Assembly: GCA_964247055.1 (NCBI GenBank)
Contig: OZ176058.1
Coordinates: forward strand, 1,736,001 to 1,800,000
Direction: 5' to 3'
DNA: 64,000 bases
Origin: Paragordius varius
Taxonomy: Eukaryota; Nematomorpha
Of the stretch, positions 50,101 through 58,500 are shown one piece after another (position 1 is the stretch's first letter; the number at the start of each line of letters is the position of its first letter). The notes under the pieces were generated by a model. It was given only the letters and a program-made list of their open reading frames with translations. It was not told the DNA's origin and searched no databases. A program made the position numbers and the translations under genes.

Positions 50101-53100
50101 TCTAAATCGATTTTTCGCCCTAGGTATGAGACCGTAAAAATTCAATAAAGATTCCACGTATTCCCTGTTAAAAGGCAAAAATTTTAGTCCACCGTTTATT
50201 TGATGATAGCTGCTGGGTAAGGAGCTACCCGCTAAAAACTAATTTTTCATATAACTTTGTGATCTGGTACAGGAAAACCGGTAGACCCATTCAAATCCAA
50301 ACTTCGAAAAAATATAATCATTAATGAATGCCCCGACAATAGCTTCGCCATTTTTTTGAATTAGGCCCCCAGTTCGGGCCCACCCCGTGTGAAAAATGGG
50401 TTTTTTTTGAAAATGACAAGTCCACAAAAATCGTGTCTTTGAGACAATTTTCCGGAGAACGTGTTGGACCATTCAATTTCAAATATGATTTTTGTTTACT
50501 TATTTTCGATTGCGCCGAACATAGCCGAGCCACTTTTTTGATATAGGCCCTCTTTTTACCCCCTACCCCCGTAAAATGCCACTGTTTTTCAAAAAAAGTC
50601 CACAAAATTTATTTTTATATAATTGTAAAAACTTAAAAATTTCTCTAATATTGATAAATGAATTAGAGTTACGTTTTCCGGAAAATTGCTCGTGTAAATT
50701 AATATTTTTTTATTAAACCATATCTTTTACCGAATAAGTATTAGTCGCATACCCAATAAAATTGCACAAAATTACATTACATAGCAATATTTAATTATGG
50801 ATAAAGGAGCTAATAAATTTTATATAATTATAATAATGGTTGAAAATGTATTATATATTTAATTATTTTTTATTAATAAATATATATTTATAAATTATAG
50901 AGGTCGCATATATCTAATAATTCAAAATAATTAAATACTTATTTATTAATAAATTTTTCACTATTAATAGTATGTATTTTTATTGTTTTTACATGATAGT
51001 ATACCATTTACAATTCAAATTCACCCTTAAACATTTTATAAATTCACCCTTAAACAAATCAAATTCACCCTTAAAACAATTTAAATTCACCCTCGAACAA
51101 TATAAATCCACCCTAAAATAAATTATGTGTTTTTTACATTTAAAATTATCTTTATTATTTAAATTTTAAAAATATGAAATTCTGTTTAAAATTAATATAA
51201 TGGTGATAAAATAACAAACAATGCCATAAGAATATATTTCTTATTAATGATGAGTTATAATAGTTGAAAAATCATAATGTATTAGGGTGAATTCGAATTG
51301 TTCAAGGGTAAATTTGAATTCTAAATGATATATATATATACAATAAAGAGAAATATTATTGACCTAAAGTTATAATTTTGCCTTTATTCATCAATAAAAA
51401 GCTCTCTTTACTGTATATGTTAGCCGGTTAATATTACATAAAATATAGCAAGAAAGTTATTTATTCAAGCAAACACTTTACCTATTCTATATATAGAAAT
51501 ACATTGCCAACTTTTTATTAAACATTGCCAGATATTTCTAAATGAAAATTATTTTAAATTAACATCAATGTTACCAAGGTTTAACTGGATGATAAATGAT
51601 ATTTCAGTTTTAATTTTATATTAAATAAATTTGTCAATAGCAAACTTTATGCTGACGATGACCAAAGTAACATAATTTAAAATTGGTTTTTTTTTGAAAA
51701 ACATTTAAATATAAATGGTATAAGCCTTATTATATAAAAATGTAATATTTGGTTTAAACTACTTTTTGACCAATTTATTTAAATTTGTAATTATAAGAAA
51801 AATGATTTAAAATTTTAAAGTCATCTTTAAAATCAAAAATATGATGTGATTGTTTCAGACAATTATATAGAAAAAGTGTTATATAAAAGTGTTTTTATAT
51901 CGATTCCACCCAAAATATCTCAAATATCACGCCACCAAAATTTTGCTATAAAAAGCTTTTTTAGAAAGAGATCTAGATGAGAACTACTAAAATTTTTCTT
52001 TAATAAAGCATTTATTCACTTTATAATGCAATTTATATTTAAGATAATATGAATTTATTATGTTTCGATAATTATGAAATATATATAAAAAATATTTAGT
52101 AGCAAATTTGCATGATACAAAATGTTTTTATAATGTAAAATTTTAAAATCATCTCAAAATTTTTTGCCCATTTTTTTCATATTTTTTTAAGAACGCTAAT
52201 ACATTGGGCAAATAATTGCATCTTATAATTAAATAACTTAAGACAGCTTATAAATTAAATTCCAGAAATTTTTTAATATTTTTTTTAATATCAGCAGTTT
52301 GCCTCCATTATGTTTTGGACTTATCCGACGTTGATAGTAAAGAAGTTATAAAACTGTAAAAATTATAATGTCGTTTAATGTAATATAGTAAAAGAGAGTT
52401 TGAAAATTGAATTATAACCAAAAAACTTTGTAAACATTATGTTTAATACTTTAAGTCGGGAAAGAAATACCCCAAAATGTCACGGCGTACAAAAAATGGA
52501 AAATATACTGAAGCGTTTCATTGTTTTTTCACAGTTTAAACCACGCTACCAAATGCCATAAAACTCTTAAATTTTAAATCTACAGAAAAAATAAAATTAT
52601 ATAGATAAAATATAAAACAAAGACAAAATATTTTTTTCAAAAGACAACCTTATACTTTTATAAACCTTACTTTATCCTATAAATAAAATTGCAATCTTAA
52701 ATCCAATTGACATTCCTATATACTTTGTAGTCTAGAAATTATGAGTTATATATAAAATAATCAAGATAAAAAAAGTATAGTTGTTTTTTTAAAAAAATAT
52801 TTGTCCTTATATTTGAAGTTTTGTCCGTATATTTTTAATTTTTACTGTAAAAGTATAACGTTTTTTTGAGCTAAAATTTTTTGATATTTCAATCTAACAC
52901 TTAATTCATATTGCGGTATCTCATTTTGCGTTTACTATCAATAATCTAGCCTATTTTATGGGGGTTAAAAGTCGAAACTTTTATAATTCAAAAAAAAATT
53001 TAAAATCTATTAGATTTGTTTTTATCTTTAATATAGAATTTTAGTACATTTTTGAAATTAAAGCATTTTAGCATCGTATTCAATCCGATACCAGTGAGGG

Positions 53101-53736
53101 GGGTATAAAAATATTTTGATGAAATATACATTGCGTTTGAAATCGGGTGGTATATAAATAATCTAATGCATATATTCTGATAAGAAAATGTATCATAATT
53201 ATCATGGTACTTTTGGTTTGTTTTAAAAGCAAAGTAACAATGCTTTAACAATTCAGGTAACTACCCCCTACATACAATGGCAAATTTGCGCACATTTTAT
53301 CAAATAAAATTTGATGAAAGCTTAAGGCTTTCGAAAAAAAATATCACAAACATATTTTATAACTACAGATAAATAGCAAAATAATATTACTTAATATTTA
53401 ATTTTTAAATGTGGGTTTCGAAAGTCCCATAATTCATAGTTTTATTTAAAACGCAAAGCCGAGATTGTGCGAAGCTAAATTTTTCGATCAATATAAATTT
53501 TTTTTTGCAAAAATAATAATATTTTTACTAAAATTTTGTCGAAACGTACATAGAACTTTATGAGAAAAACGGTATAAAAACGCTTTTAGGAACTAAAACT
53601 TTTTGATGTTGAACATTTATATTACAGTTTAAGTTATTTACAGTTATACGACTTCTAAATAAGAAAGCTCCAAAACACGATCGCAACGTTGATATGTTAA
53701 TTTAAACACATCAAGATTTTCCTCGTAAAATGTAGC
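41053..53736 (-). CDS. RanBPM-like C-terminal (CRA domain) gene, five exons seen
   Basis: Minus-strand exons 53736-53650, 49452-49347, 45261-45122, 42425-42314 and 41186-41053 join in phase (0, 1, 0, 1) to 192 codons plus stop. The last two exons, DAFSVLAYSNPWESI, LDPLNREPLALQLNSIILE and LEIAIGQASKCLKLMSRNN, match the C-terminal CRA domain of RanBP9/RanBP10, which mediates assembly of the CTLH/GID ubiquitin-ligase complex. The exon at 45122-45261 (NLSEFANKGQKLKQ) fits the helix just before it. Exons 49347-49452 and 53650-53736 are placed by splice phase and coding look only. No LisH, CTLH or SPRY exon is seen on this strand, so this is either a C-terminal-only gene, a paralogue with missing 5' exons, or a displaced piece of the RANBP9 gene at 55256. 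Confidence 0.65.
41549..41750. mobile_element. MITE family B copy (worn)
   Basis: AACATTGCTAGAAAATTTTT on the left; the right end, ATTCTATGTATACATATTC then ATACTG-TA, mirrors it. GCAGTAAAGAGAATTATTAT lies in the inner hairpin. Confidence 0.65.
41762..42134. mobile_element. MITE family C copy
   Basis: ATATACCATTTACAGTTCAA with about five left subrepeats and four mirrored right subrepeats ending GTAAATGGTATAT. It is very similar to the copy at 3180-3558. Confidence 0.8.
42314..42425 (-). CDS. CRA gene, penultimate exon
   Basis: 112 bp from TTTTCATAATAG (phase 0) to the donor GTAAAA (phase 1). It encodes DAFSVLAYSNPWESIIK, GILDPLNREPLALQLNS, IIL. Human RanBP9 has DAFSLLAYSDPWNSP...LDPIQREPVCSALNSAILE, an unmistakable match. 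Confidence 0.85.
42805..43103. mobile_element. MITE family E copy
   Basis: CAGTAAAAACTAAAATTTCA start and CCGTATAATTTCAATTTTTT then CTG-TA end, with a CATAATTAATTGTGCTACCA hinge. Confidence 0.7.
43300..43606. mobile_element. MITE family C copy
   Basis: ATACCATTTTAAATTTAAAT on the left, TTGAACAATTCGAATTCACT subrepeats, and a worn right end near ATATGGATATGGTATATA. Confidence 0.6.
43665..44227. mobile_element. MITE family E copy split by a nested MITE-C
   Basis: An E left arm (GGACAAAAATATATAAAGAC) and an E right arm (TAACGTTTTGTCCGTATAAT) are separated by a C element at about 43848-44103 (ATTCAAATTCACCCTCGAAC ... GGGTGAATTTGAATTGTTCG). So C was active after this E copy inserted. Confidence 0.65.
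44250..45110 (-). repeat. Tandem array beside the donor of exon 45122-45261
   Basis: About eight ~100-bp units of AAAAACTCTAAAAAATGGTT, AAATATATCAT and TTTAAAATAATTATAATAAA. In minus sense several units read GATGTATTTAACC/AGC, similar to the real exon end and 5' splice site CAAGTATTTAAG. Little or no coding sequence is included, so the link to the junction is weaker here. Confidence 0.5.
45122..45261 (-). CDS. CRA gene, exon before the CRA core
   Basis: 140 bp from TTTTATAAATAG (phase 1) to the donor GTATTT (phase 0). It encodes STNNTNIKTPAINDKNL, SEFANKGQKLKQST, LIIPYTADEIDRQLQ, directly before DAFSVLAYS. It corresponds in position to human RanBP9 ERMIHFGRELQAMSEQL...MLK. Confidence 0.7.
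45500..46645 (-). repeat. Acceptor-junction array upstream of exon 45122-45261
   Basis: Five copies of the exon's 5' part, in plus sense AAATTCACCCAAATTTTTAT, CGTTTATAGCTGGCGTTTTG and TTATTGGTTGAGCCTA. They lie at 45505-45560, 45775-45835, 46036-46110, 46312-46390 and 46595-46640. The nearest copy retains the intact acceptor, and quality falls with distance. Confidence 0.75.
46880..49340 (-). repeat. Tandem array of decayed copies of exon 49347-49452
   Basis: About 13 units of ~170 bp, each with GGCTTTTCATTTGAAGTCTT, ATTATCATTATTTTCTAAAG, CCATCAAATTTTTAAAGTTT and CTCTTTAAGTTTTCAAAAGA. In minus sense this is a worn version of ...LKNLMALENNDD...NEKP, the coding exon at 49347-49452. A further copy lies upstream at 49580-49690. 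Confidence 0.75.
48515..48805. mobile_element. MITE family E copy inside the exon array
   Basis: CAGTAAAAATTGAAATTATA to GTTCGTATACAGTTTTTACTG minus its last base. It interrupts one unit of the 170-bp array, so the array is older than this insertion. Confidence 0.7.
49347..49452 (-). CDS. CRA gene, upstream exon (the intact member of a tandem array)
   Basis: 106 bp from CTTGAAG (phase 0) to the donor GTAATT (phase 1). It encodes NEVQTLKNLMALENN, DDKNTLNDYKISNEK, QPKEK. It is the only unit of the array open throughout and phase-compatible with the exon at 45261. A low-complexity acidic/Asn-rich linker would fit the region before the CRA domain. The assignment is inferential. Confidence 0.5.
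49737..50620. repeat. GC-richer 516-bp direct repeat, about 1.7 units
   Basis: GATCTGGTACAGGAAAACCG occurs at about 49744 and 50260 with >90% agreement through TTTTCCGGAGAACGTGTTGG and CGTAAAATGCCA. Composition (about 40% GC) is foreign to its surroundings. The overlapping minus-strand ORFs share residues only because the DNA is repeated. No transposon end or protein domain is seen; it may be a satellite fragment. Confidence 0.8.
50640..50998. other. AT-rich spacer, nothing recognised
   Basis: Unique A/T-dominated sequence between the 516-bp repeat and a MITE-C. Confidence 0.5.
50999..51335. mobile_element. MITE family C copy
   Basis: GTATACCATTTACAATTCAA with four left subrepeats, and right-side AGGGTGAATTCGAATTGTTC with a degraded outer end. 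Confidence 0.75.
51339..51416. mobile_element. Short palindromic MITE related to family B
   Basis: ATACAATAAAGAGAAATATT and its mirror AAAAAGCTCTCTTTACTGTA around a short loop. The AGTAAAGAG word also occurs in B at 41620 and at 55070. Confidence 0.5.
51420..52580. other. AT-rich sequence without a supported gene
   Basis: A few richer words occur near 51900-51950 and 52294-52340, where CAGTTTGCCTCCATTATG follows a good TTTTTTAATATCAG acceptor and precedes GTAAAG. I could not link these to neighbouring exons. Confidence 0.4.
52583..52847. mobile_element. MITE family E copy
   Basis: CAGAAAAAATAAAATTATAT start, TTTTGTCCGTATATTTTTAA end and TTTTTACTG-TA. Confidence 0.7.
52850..53649. other. AT-rich sequence, old and unclassified
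   Basis: Higher-complexity words (CCGATACCAGTGAGGGGGG near 53090; CGCAAAGCCGAGATTGTGCG near 53450) but no exon or repeat I can define. Confidence 0.4.
53650..53736 (-). CDS. Small minus-strand exon, tentatively upstream part of the CRA gene
   Basis: 87 bp between AAAAATTTTCAG and the donor GTATAA, phase 0-0. It encodes ATFYEENLDVFKLTYQR, CDRVLELSYLEV, a well-formed amphipathic stretch. The phase fits the exon at 49452. No family recognised; it could belong to another gene. Confidence 0.5.
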
Positions 53737-53779
53737 CTGAAAATTTTTTGTTAATTATATGTTTAACTAATTATTATAG

Positions 53780-53856
53780 AACATTTTTTGCCTGTCGCAT
53801 TAGCGATTAAAAAAATCCATGAAAAAAATGGCGACACAAAAGTTGGAGATGAGGAT
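53780..53856 (+). CDS. Tentative plus-strand exon before a LisH-like exon
   Basis: 77 bp after ATTATAG; it encodes HFLPVALAIKKIHEKNG, DTKVGDED and ends in phase 0 before a weak GTTTTT donor. RANBP9 exon 2 uses the same weak donor type. The phase joins to the next exon at 54320. Product unknown. Confidence 0.4.
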
Positions 53857-54319
53857 GTTTTTTTTTCAATTTTTCATTTTTTAAAATTTTTTTAATGCAA
53901 AAGTCAAAAAGTATTTCTGAAATTGCTTGAACCTTAAGTACTTTTTATTTATTTTTTTAAATGATTCTGCGATATAAACTGCCCCACAATGTAATGGAGT
54001 TTAAAATATAAGTTCCTTTTCAACTTATGTTAAACATAATTTTTCACAAGGTTTCAGCCAAATTTGAAGCATATCAACATGTAAATTAATCTGAGGTAAT
54101 AAACATGCTCAGCATCATCGAACTGTATGTAAAAAGTTATCTTAAAAACCAAAGTCTATAGTATGCAATAAAATTTTGATATAATTTAATTTTTATAAAT
54201 AAGTGTGCATTTTTAAAAAATATATTTAGTAGGTATCAAAAATTAGTATTTTTTATCGTACAGTCTGAAAATTTTACATCTATTATAATAGCTAGTCTAT
54301 TTTAGTGCAAAAAAATTAG

Positions 54320-54409
54320 GGTTTGGAGCACATTTATATAATAAAATTTTATCTTAAAAATGGAAGAATTGATGTGGCAGATATGTTAATAAGACTTGAT
54401 TTGTGTGCA
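54320..54409 (+). CDS. LisH-like exon, possibly from a CTLH/GID-type protein
   Basis: 90 bp between AAAAAATTAG and a strong GTATGT donor, phase 0-0. It encodes GLEHIYIIKFYLKNGRID and VADMLIRLDLCA, which follows the LisH pattern (Y-L-x-x-G-x-x-x-x-A-x-x-L). The closest remembered resemblance is to the LisH of RMND5 (HFFRQGMLDVAEEL). A possible CTLH-like frame follows at about 54821-54944 (RHTLNFKILHLIFCVIKF). The space before RANBP9 is too small for a full RMND5 or MAEA, so this is partial or wrong. Confidence 0.4.
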
Positions 54410-55255
54410 GTATGTAATCAAAACCAAAAAAATAATTCGTAATATTTACATCTTTTGTTAATAAATTTGCAGGTTTATTCTCCAAATTGTATTCTGGATA
54501 TTAAAATTATAAAATATAGGGTTATATTACGTTATATATTTTATCATTGTTTTGTCAGCCAATTTTATGAACATACATTTATCCAGATTGACAATATCTT
54601 GATACGACAAAGTATATTATTTTTAATTATTTTTGAAAATATTATAAATCCTTGTTTTATTAAATAGTAGCTTTTTGAAATTTAATGGAGTTTTTACTCC
54701 AAGCACTTAGTTTATCTATTTCAATCACTGTTCTGCATTAATTTACTGTCTTATATATTTAATATCATTTTTGTAAATTATACATATCTAATATATTGCA
54801 AAATATAATGGCAAACGCTCTATTTAACCAGAGACATACTTTAAATTTTAAAATATTACATTTGATTTTTTGTGTTATAAAATTTTATCCCAAAGATTTT
54901 TCAAATAGTATTTTAAAATCCTTAGTCAGTCATTTTAAATTTATAGATAATATATTATTTTTTTTCAATAAAACAATTTTTTTTTAATATACATGAATTT
55001 AAACTATTATACATTCTTTTATTCAATGGAATCGCGACTTTTTCATTTAATATTGGCAGAGAGCATTTACAGTAAAGAGCAGTTTTATTGGCTTAAAGGA
55101 AGCATAATGGTACATTATTACATATTTTTTAGGCATAAGTTAAGGATATTTACGCTAAATATAAATCAAGGCTGCCTTACACAAATGGCACCTGCGGGTT
55201 ATCTCTATAAAAAAATTTTAATAACTTTTTAAATTCATATTAATTAGAAGAAAAA
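54410..55255 (+). other. Region between the LisH-like exon and RANBP9 exon 1
   Basis: Contains open stretches on both strands (54473-54600 and 54796-54987 on plus, 54570-54615 on minus) that could be exons but lack consistent phases. It also has a MITE-B-like AGTAAAGAGCAGTTTTATTG word at 55070. It would include the RANBP9 promoter and 5' UTR; no core promoter motif is clear. Confidence 0.35.
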
Positions 55256-55571
55256 ATGACTCTGTTAATTGGTTCGTCCACAAATTCTGAGCTCCGAGCA
55301 AATCGAAACAACAGTAACAATAGCAATAACCCAGATAATACAACAACCATGTTAGATGATGAAGGATGGCAAGATGGAGGTAATAATGATGAAACTCACC
55401 AAATGGCATCAAATTCTTTTGCTTGTGCTAATCAATTCCCAGCAGACCTAATTCCACTGCTGTATCCCAATGTGAATGAAAGTGAAACACCCCTACCCCG
55501 GGCCTGGAGTTCAAAGGATAAATTTAACTTTCTCGGTCTATCGCAGGATAGATTAACCGTTAATTATAAAG
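55256..55571 (+). CDS. RANBP9: RANBP9 exon 1
   Basis: ATG at 55256 (GAAGAAAAAATGAC) opens 105 codons: an Asn/Ser-rich, Gln-poor leader ([11 protein letters not shown]), then [20 protein letters not shown] and the pre-SPRY block, to NYK plus one base before GTAATA. No in-frame ATG lies closer upstream. The vertebrate Pro/Gln-rich N-terminus is absent. Confidence 0.85.
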
Positions 55572-58500
55572 GTAATATGTTGTGTGTTAGTAAGTATGTA
55601 TTATGTTTAAAATAATCGGATATTGAACAAAGACAACCTTTTTTCAAGCCTAAGCAACATTTTTTTATCCGCCACATTTTTTTAAGCAAACGCGACATTT
55701 TTCATTCAAACGCAACATTTTTTCATCCAAATGCAACTTTTTTTAAGCAAAAACTACTAAAAAAAATGTTACTTTAGACTGAAAAGTGGTTTGTATGTTT
55801 TTTGAAGAAATTTTAGATTTTAGAATTTTTGGGCTTTTTTGATAATTTTATTTTTGATAATTTAAGAAGTTTTTTGGTATTTTTAGGTTATTGAAATAGT
55901 GTTTATTTTTTGTAAATTCTTAGATTTTTAATAATTATATGTGAATTTCATAGGGTGGTATTTTTAATAATTTTTTGAGAAAATATAATTTTTTCTTCAA
56001 TAAAATTTTTGGGATTTTTTCGTTAAATTACTATGTGGAGCTCATTAAGTAAAATTTAATTTTCTCGGGATGTCGTAGGAAAGATTACCTTCAATTATCA
56101 AAATATATTAAATGTTTGAGAATGTTTTCGAACTTTTTAAACTGTTTTTTCTGAAATAATGGTTTTTTTGGCATTTTTGTTGATAATTGCTTCGTTCTCT
56201 GGAAGTTTCTTGAAGTTTTAAAAAATTCGTATTAATAACTTATTATGAAATAATTATTAAATTATCAAGGTTTGATGTAAATATAAGTAAGTTTTTTAAA
56301 ATATCAATCTTTTTTATATCATTATTTAGTCAATGTATTCTGTCATATATAACAGACTGAGTATAAGTTAAAAAACATAACATAAATATATTATAACCTT
56401 TGATTTATGAATATGGGGGATCAAATGAAAAATTTAAAAAAATTTTAATGTCGAAATATATTGGATGTAAGCGCATGCGCACAATCGTATCGTCTGCTTG
56501 AAACAGTTCAATAAATAATTTATTGTCCGTTAATCTAATTTCCATTTACTCATACTTTGCTATTTATATAAAAATCAATACATACTTCAGCCTAACTAGA
56601 AAAACTATATTATAATTTCGTTTCGAAAAGCCATCTTTACTAAACTAAGTATGTTTCTCTTTGTTCTTTAAACCAGTCCAAAACTGGCTTCGCAGACCGC
56701 ATTTTCGACTCAAAGAATCCGGCGAGCGGCATTTCAAATATATATATGTGGGATTCATAAATACAATATGAGTAAATATATATTGCTAGAAAGTTATTAA
56801 TTATTGCCGCCAAATAGCATATGCAGCAAAGAGAATAATTATTGGCTAATGATAGTAATAAAAATTGAAATAAATAACTATAAGCCAATAATAATCTACT
56901 GCCTGCCCTTTGTTGATTCTGCTGTTTGGCTATAATATAACTTTCTAGCAATGTATACTCTTATTCATACTGTTTTAATATACGTGTGCAGCCCGCAAAC
57001 ATTTAAAAATCGATAATTTTCAAAAATATGCTTATAAATGCGGTTGAAATATAATAATTTCCCCATATGAATGTTCAATTATATATTTCGAACGCTGCCC
57101 GCGAAGCCATTTGTGTTAAACACTCGTGTATTATATCATGTGGTCGAAAGATCATGAATAACTTTTGAAATATAAGCACGACAACCAATTTTTTACTCTG
57201 CATATATAAACCAAAATTAACGTAATATTGACAATTTTTTTTAATAAGGATGCAGGTAACGTACACTTTTTGGATTACACTTCACAAAATAGGAAATAGA
57301 GATGTATATATATAACTTAACCAATTATGTTTTTCAATTTGTAGTTAAATAATTTATATATGGAAAATTTAGGTGGTTGTCTTTAAAAAAATATTTAGGC
57401 GTATATGATATCAATTTAAACGTCGTATAATTTAATTTTTACTGTGGAAAATACTAAAAAGGTATTTTAAATTTGACACTTGTTTTTTGATAAGTTTTAC
57501 TTATATTTTATCTTTTATTTAGGTATTGGAAAAACGCATAAAGATGCAGCTAGTATACGGACACCCTACCCTATACCCGCCACGTGTGGACTTTACTATT
57601 ACGAGGTGCGAATCGTTAGTAAAGGTCGCGATGGATATATGGGGATTGGATTCTCTTCCCAAGCCGTTAGTATGAATCGATTACCAGGTTTTTTAGGAAT
57701 TTGGAAGATTTTAAGAAATTTTGTTTTAAAGTTTTAGAAATTTTTTAGTTTTTTAATTTTAAGAGTTTTTAAAGTTTTCAAAGTCTTATAAGGTTTAAAA
57801 AATGGAAAAAAATGATAAGTTTAATCAAGAGTTTTGGGGTTTGAAAGTTAAAATTAGTTTGAGATTTTTGACATTTTAGTTTTGAAGTTTGAAAAATTGA
57901 AAAAAAAGTTATTGGTTTCTCTTCCCAAGCCGTTAGTATGAATCGGTTACCAGGTTTTTGCGATTTGGAAGATTTTGAGATGAAAGTTTAATAAAAAGTT
58001 TTAGTAGAAAAGTTTGAAAGTTTTAGTTTTAGATTTAGAGTTTTAGAGGTTAGGTTTTCAAAAGTAAGAGTCTTATAAGGTTTAAAAATTTTCTTTTTTT
58101 AGGTTTTATGGGTTTTCTTTTAAAGCTTTTAATATGAATAGATTACCATTTTTTTGAGATTTTAAGAATTTGAAAAAGTTTGTTTTTAAAGTTTAATTAA
58201 AAAAGTTGATGTTTAAAAAGTTTTAGTTTGAGATTTAAGTTTAAAAGTTTTAGTTTAAGATATATGGGAATTGATTTCTCTTCCCAAGCCGTTAGTATGA
58301 ATCGGTTACCAGGTTTTTGAATTTTGAATTTTAAGATTTTTAAGATTATGAGAGAAAGTTTTAGTTTTAAAGTTTTTTAGTTTTAAGAGTTTTTAAAGTT
58401 TTAAAATAAAAAAAGTTTAATTTGAGATTTTAGAAAATTTAAAAATATGGTTTCTCTTCCCAAGCCGTTAGTATGAATCGGTTACCAGGTTTTAGGAATT

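Noticed and set aside
49716-50605. Three overlapping minus-strand ORFs of 71-94 codons
   Set aside because: Two share sequence because the DNA is a 516-bp direct repeat, and the frames differ between units. No domain or start context supports translation.
53528-53590. Plus-strand frame FVETYIELYEKNG before a GTATAA donor
   Set aside because: Phase fits the exon at 53780, but there is no AG acceptor between the upstream in-frame stop and this stretch, so it cannot be an ordinary internal exon.
54076-54133. Minus-strand frame FDDAEHVYYLRLIYM after a good acceptor
   Set aside because: The only phase-compatible donor would leave an 18-bp exon, and plus-strand readings are equally open.
55070-55232. 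79-codon plus-strand ORF just before RANBP9
   Set aside because: Includes a MITE-B-like fragment and a word repeated in the element at 57090; likely repeat-derived 5' flank.
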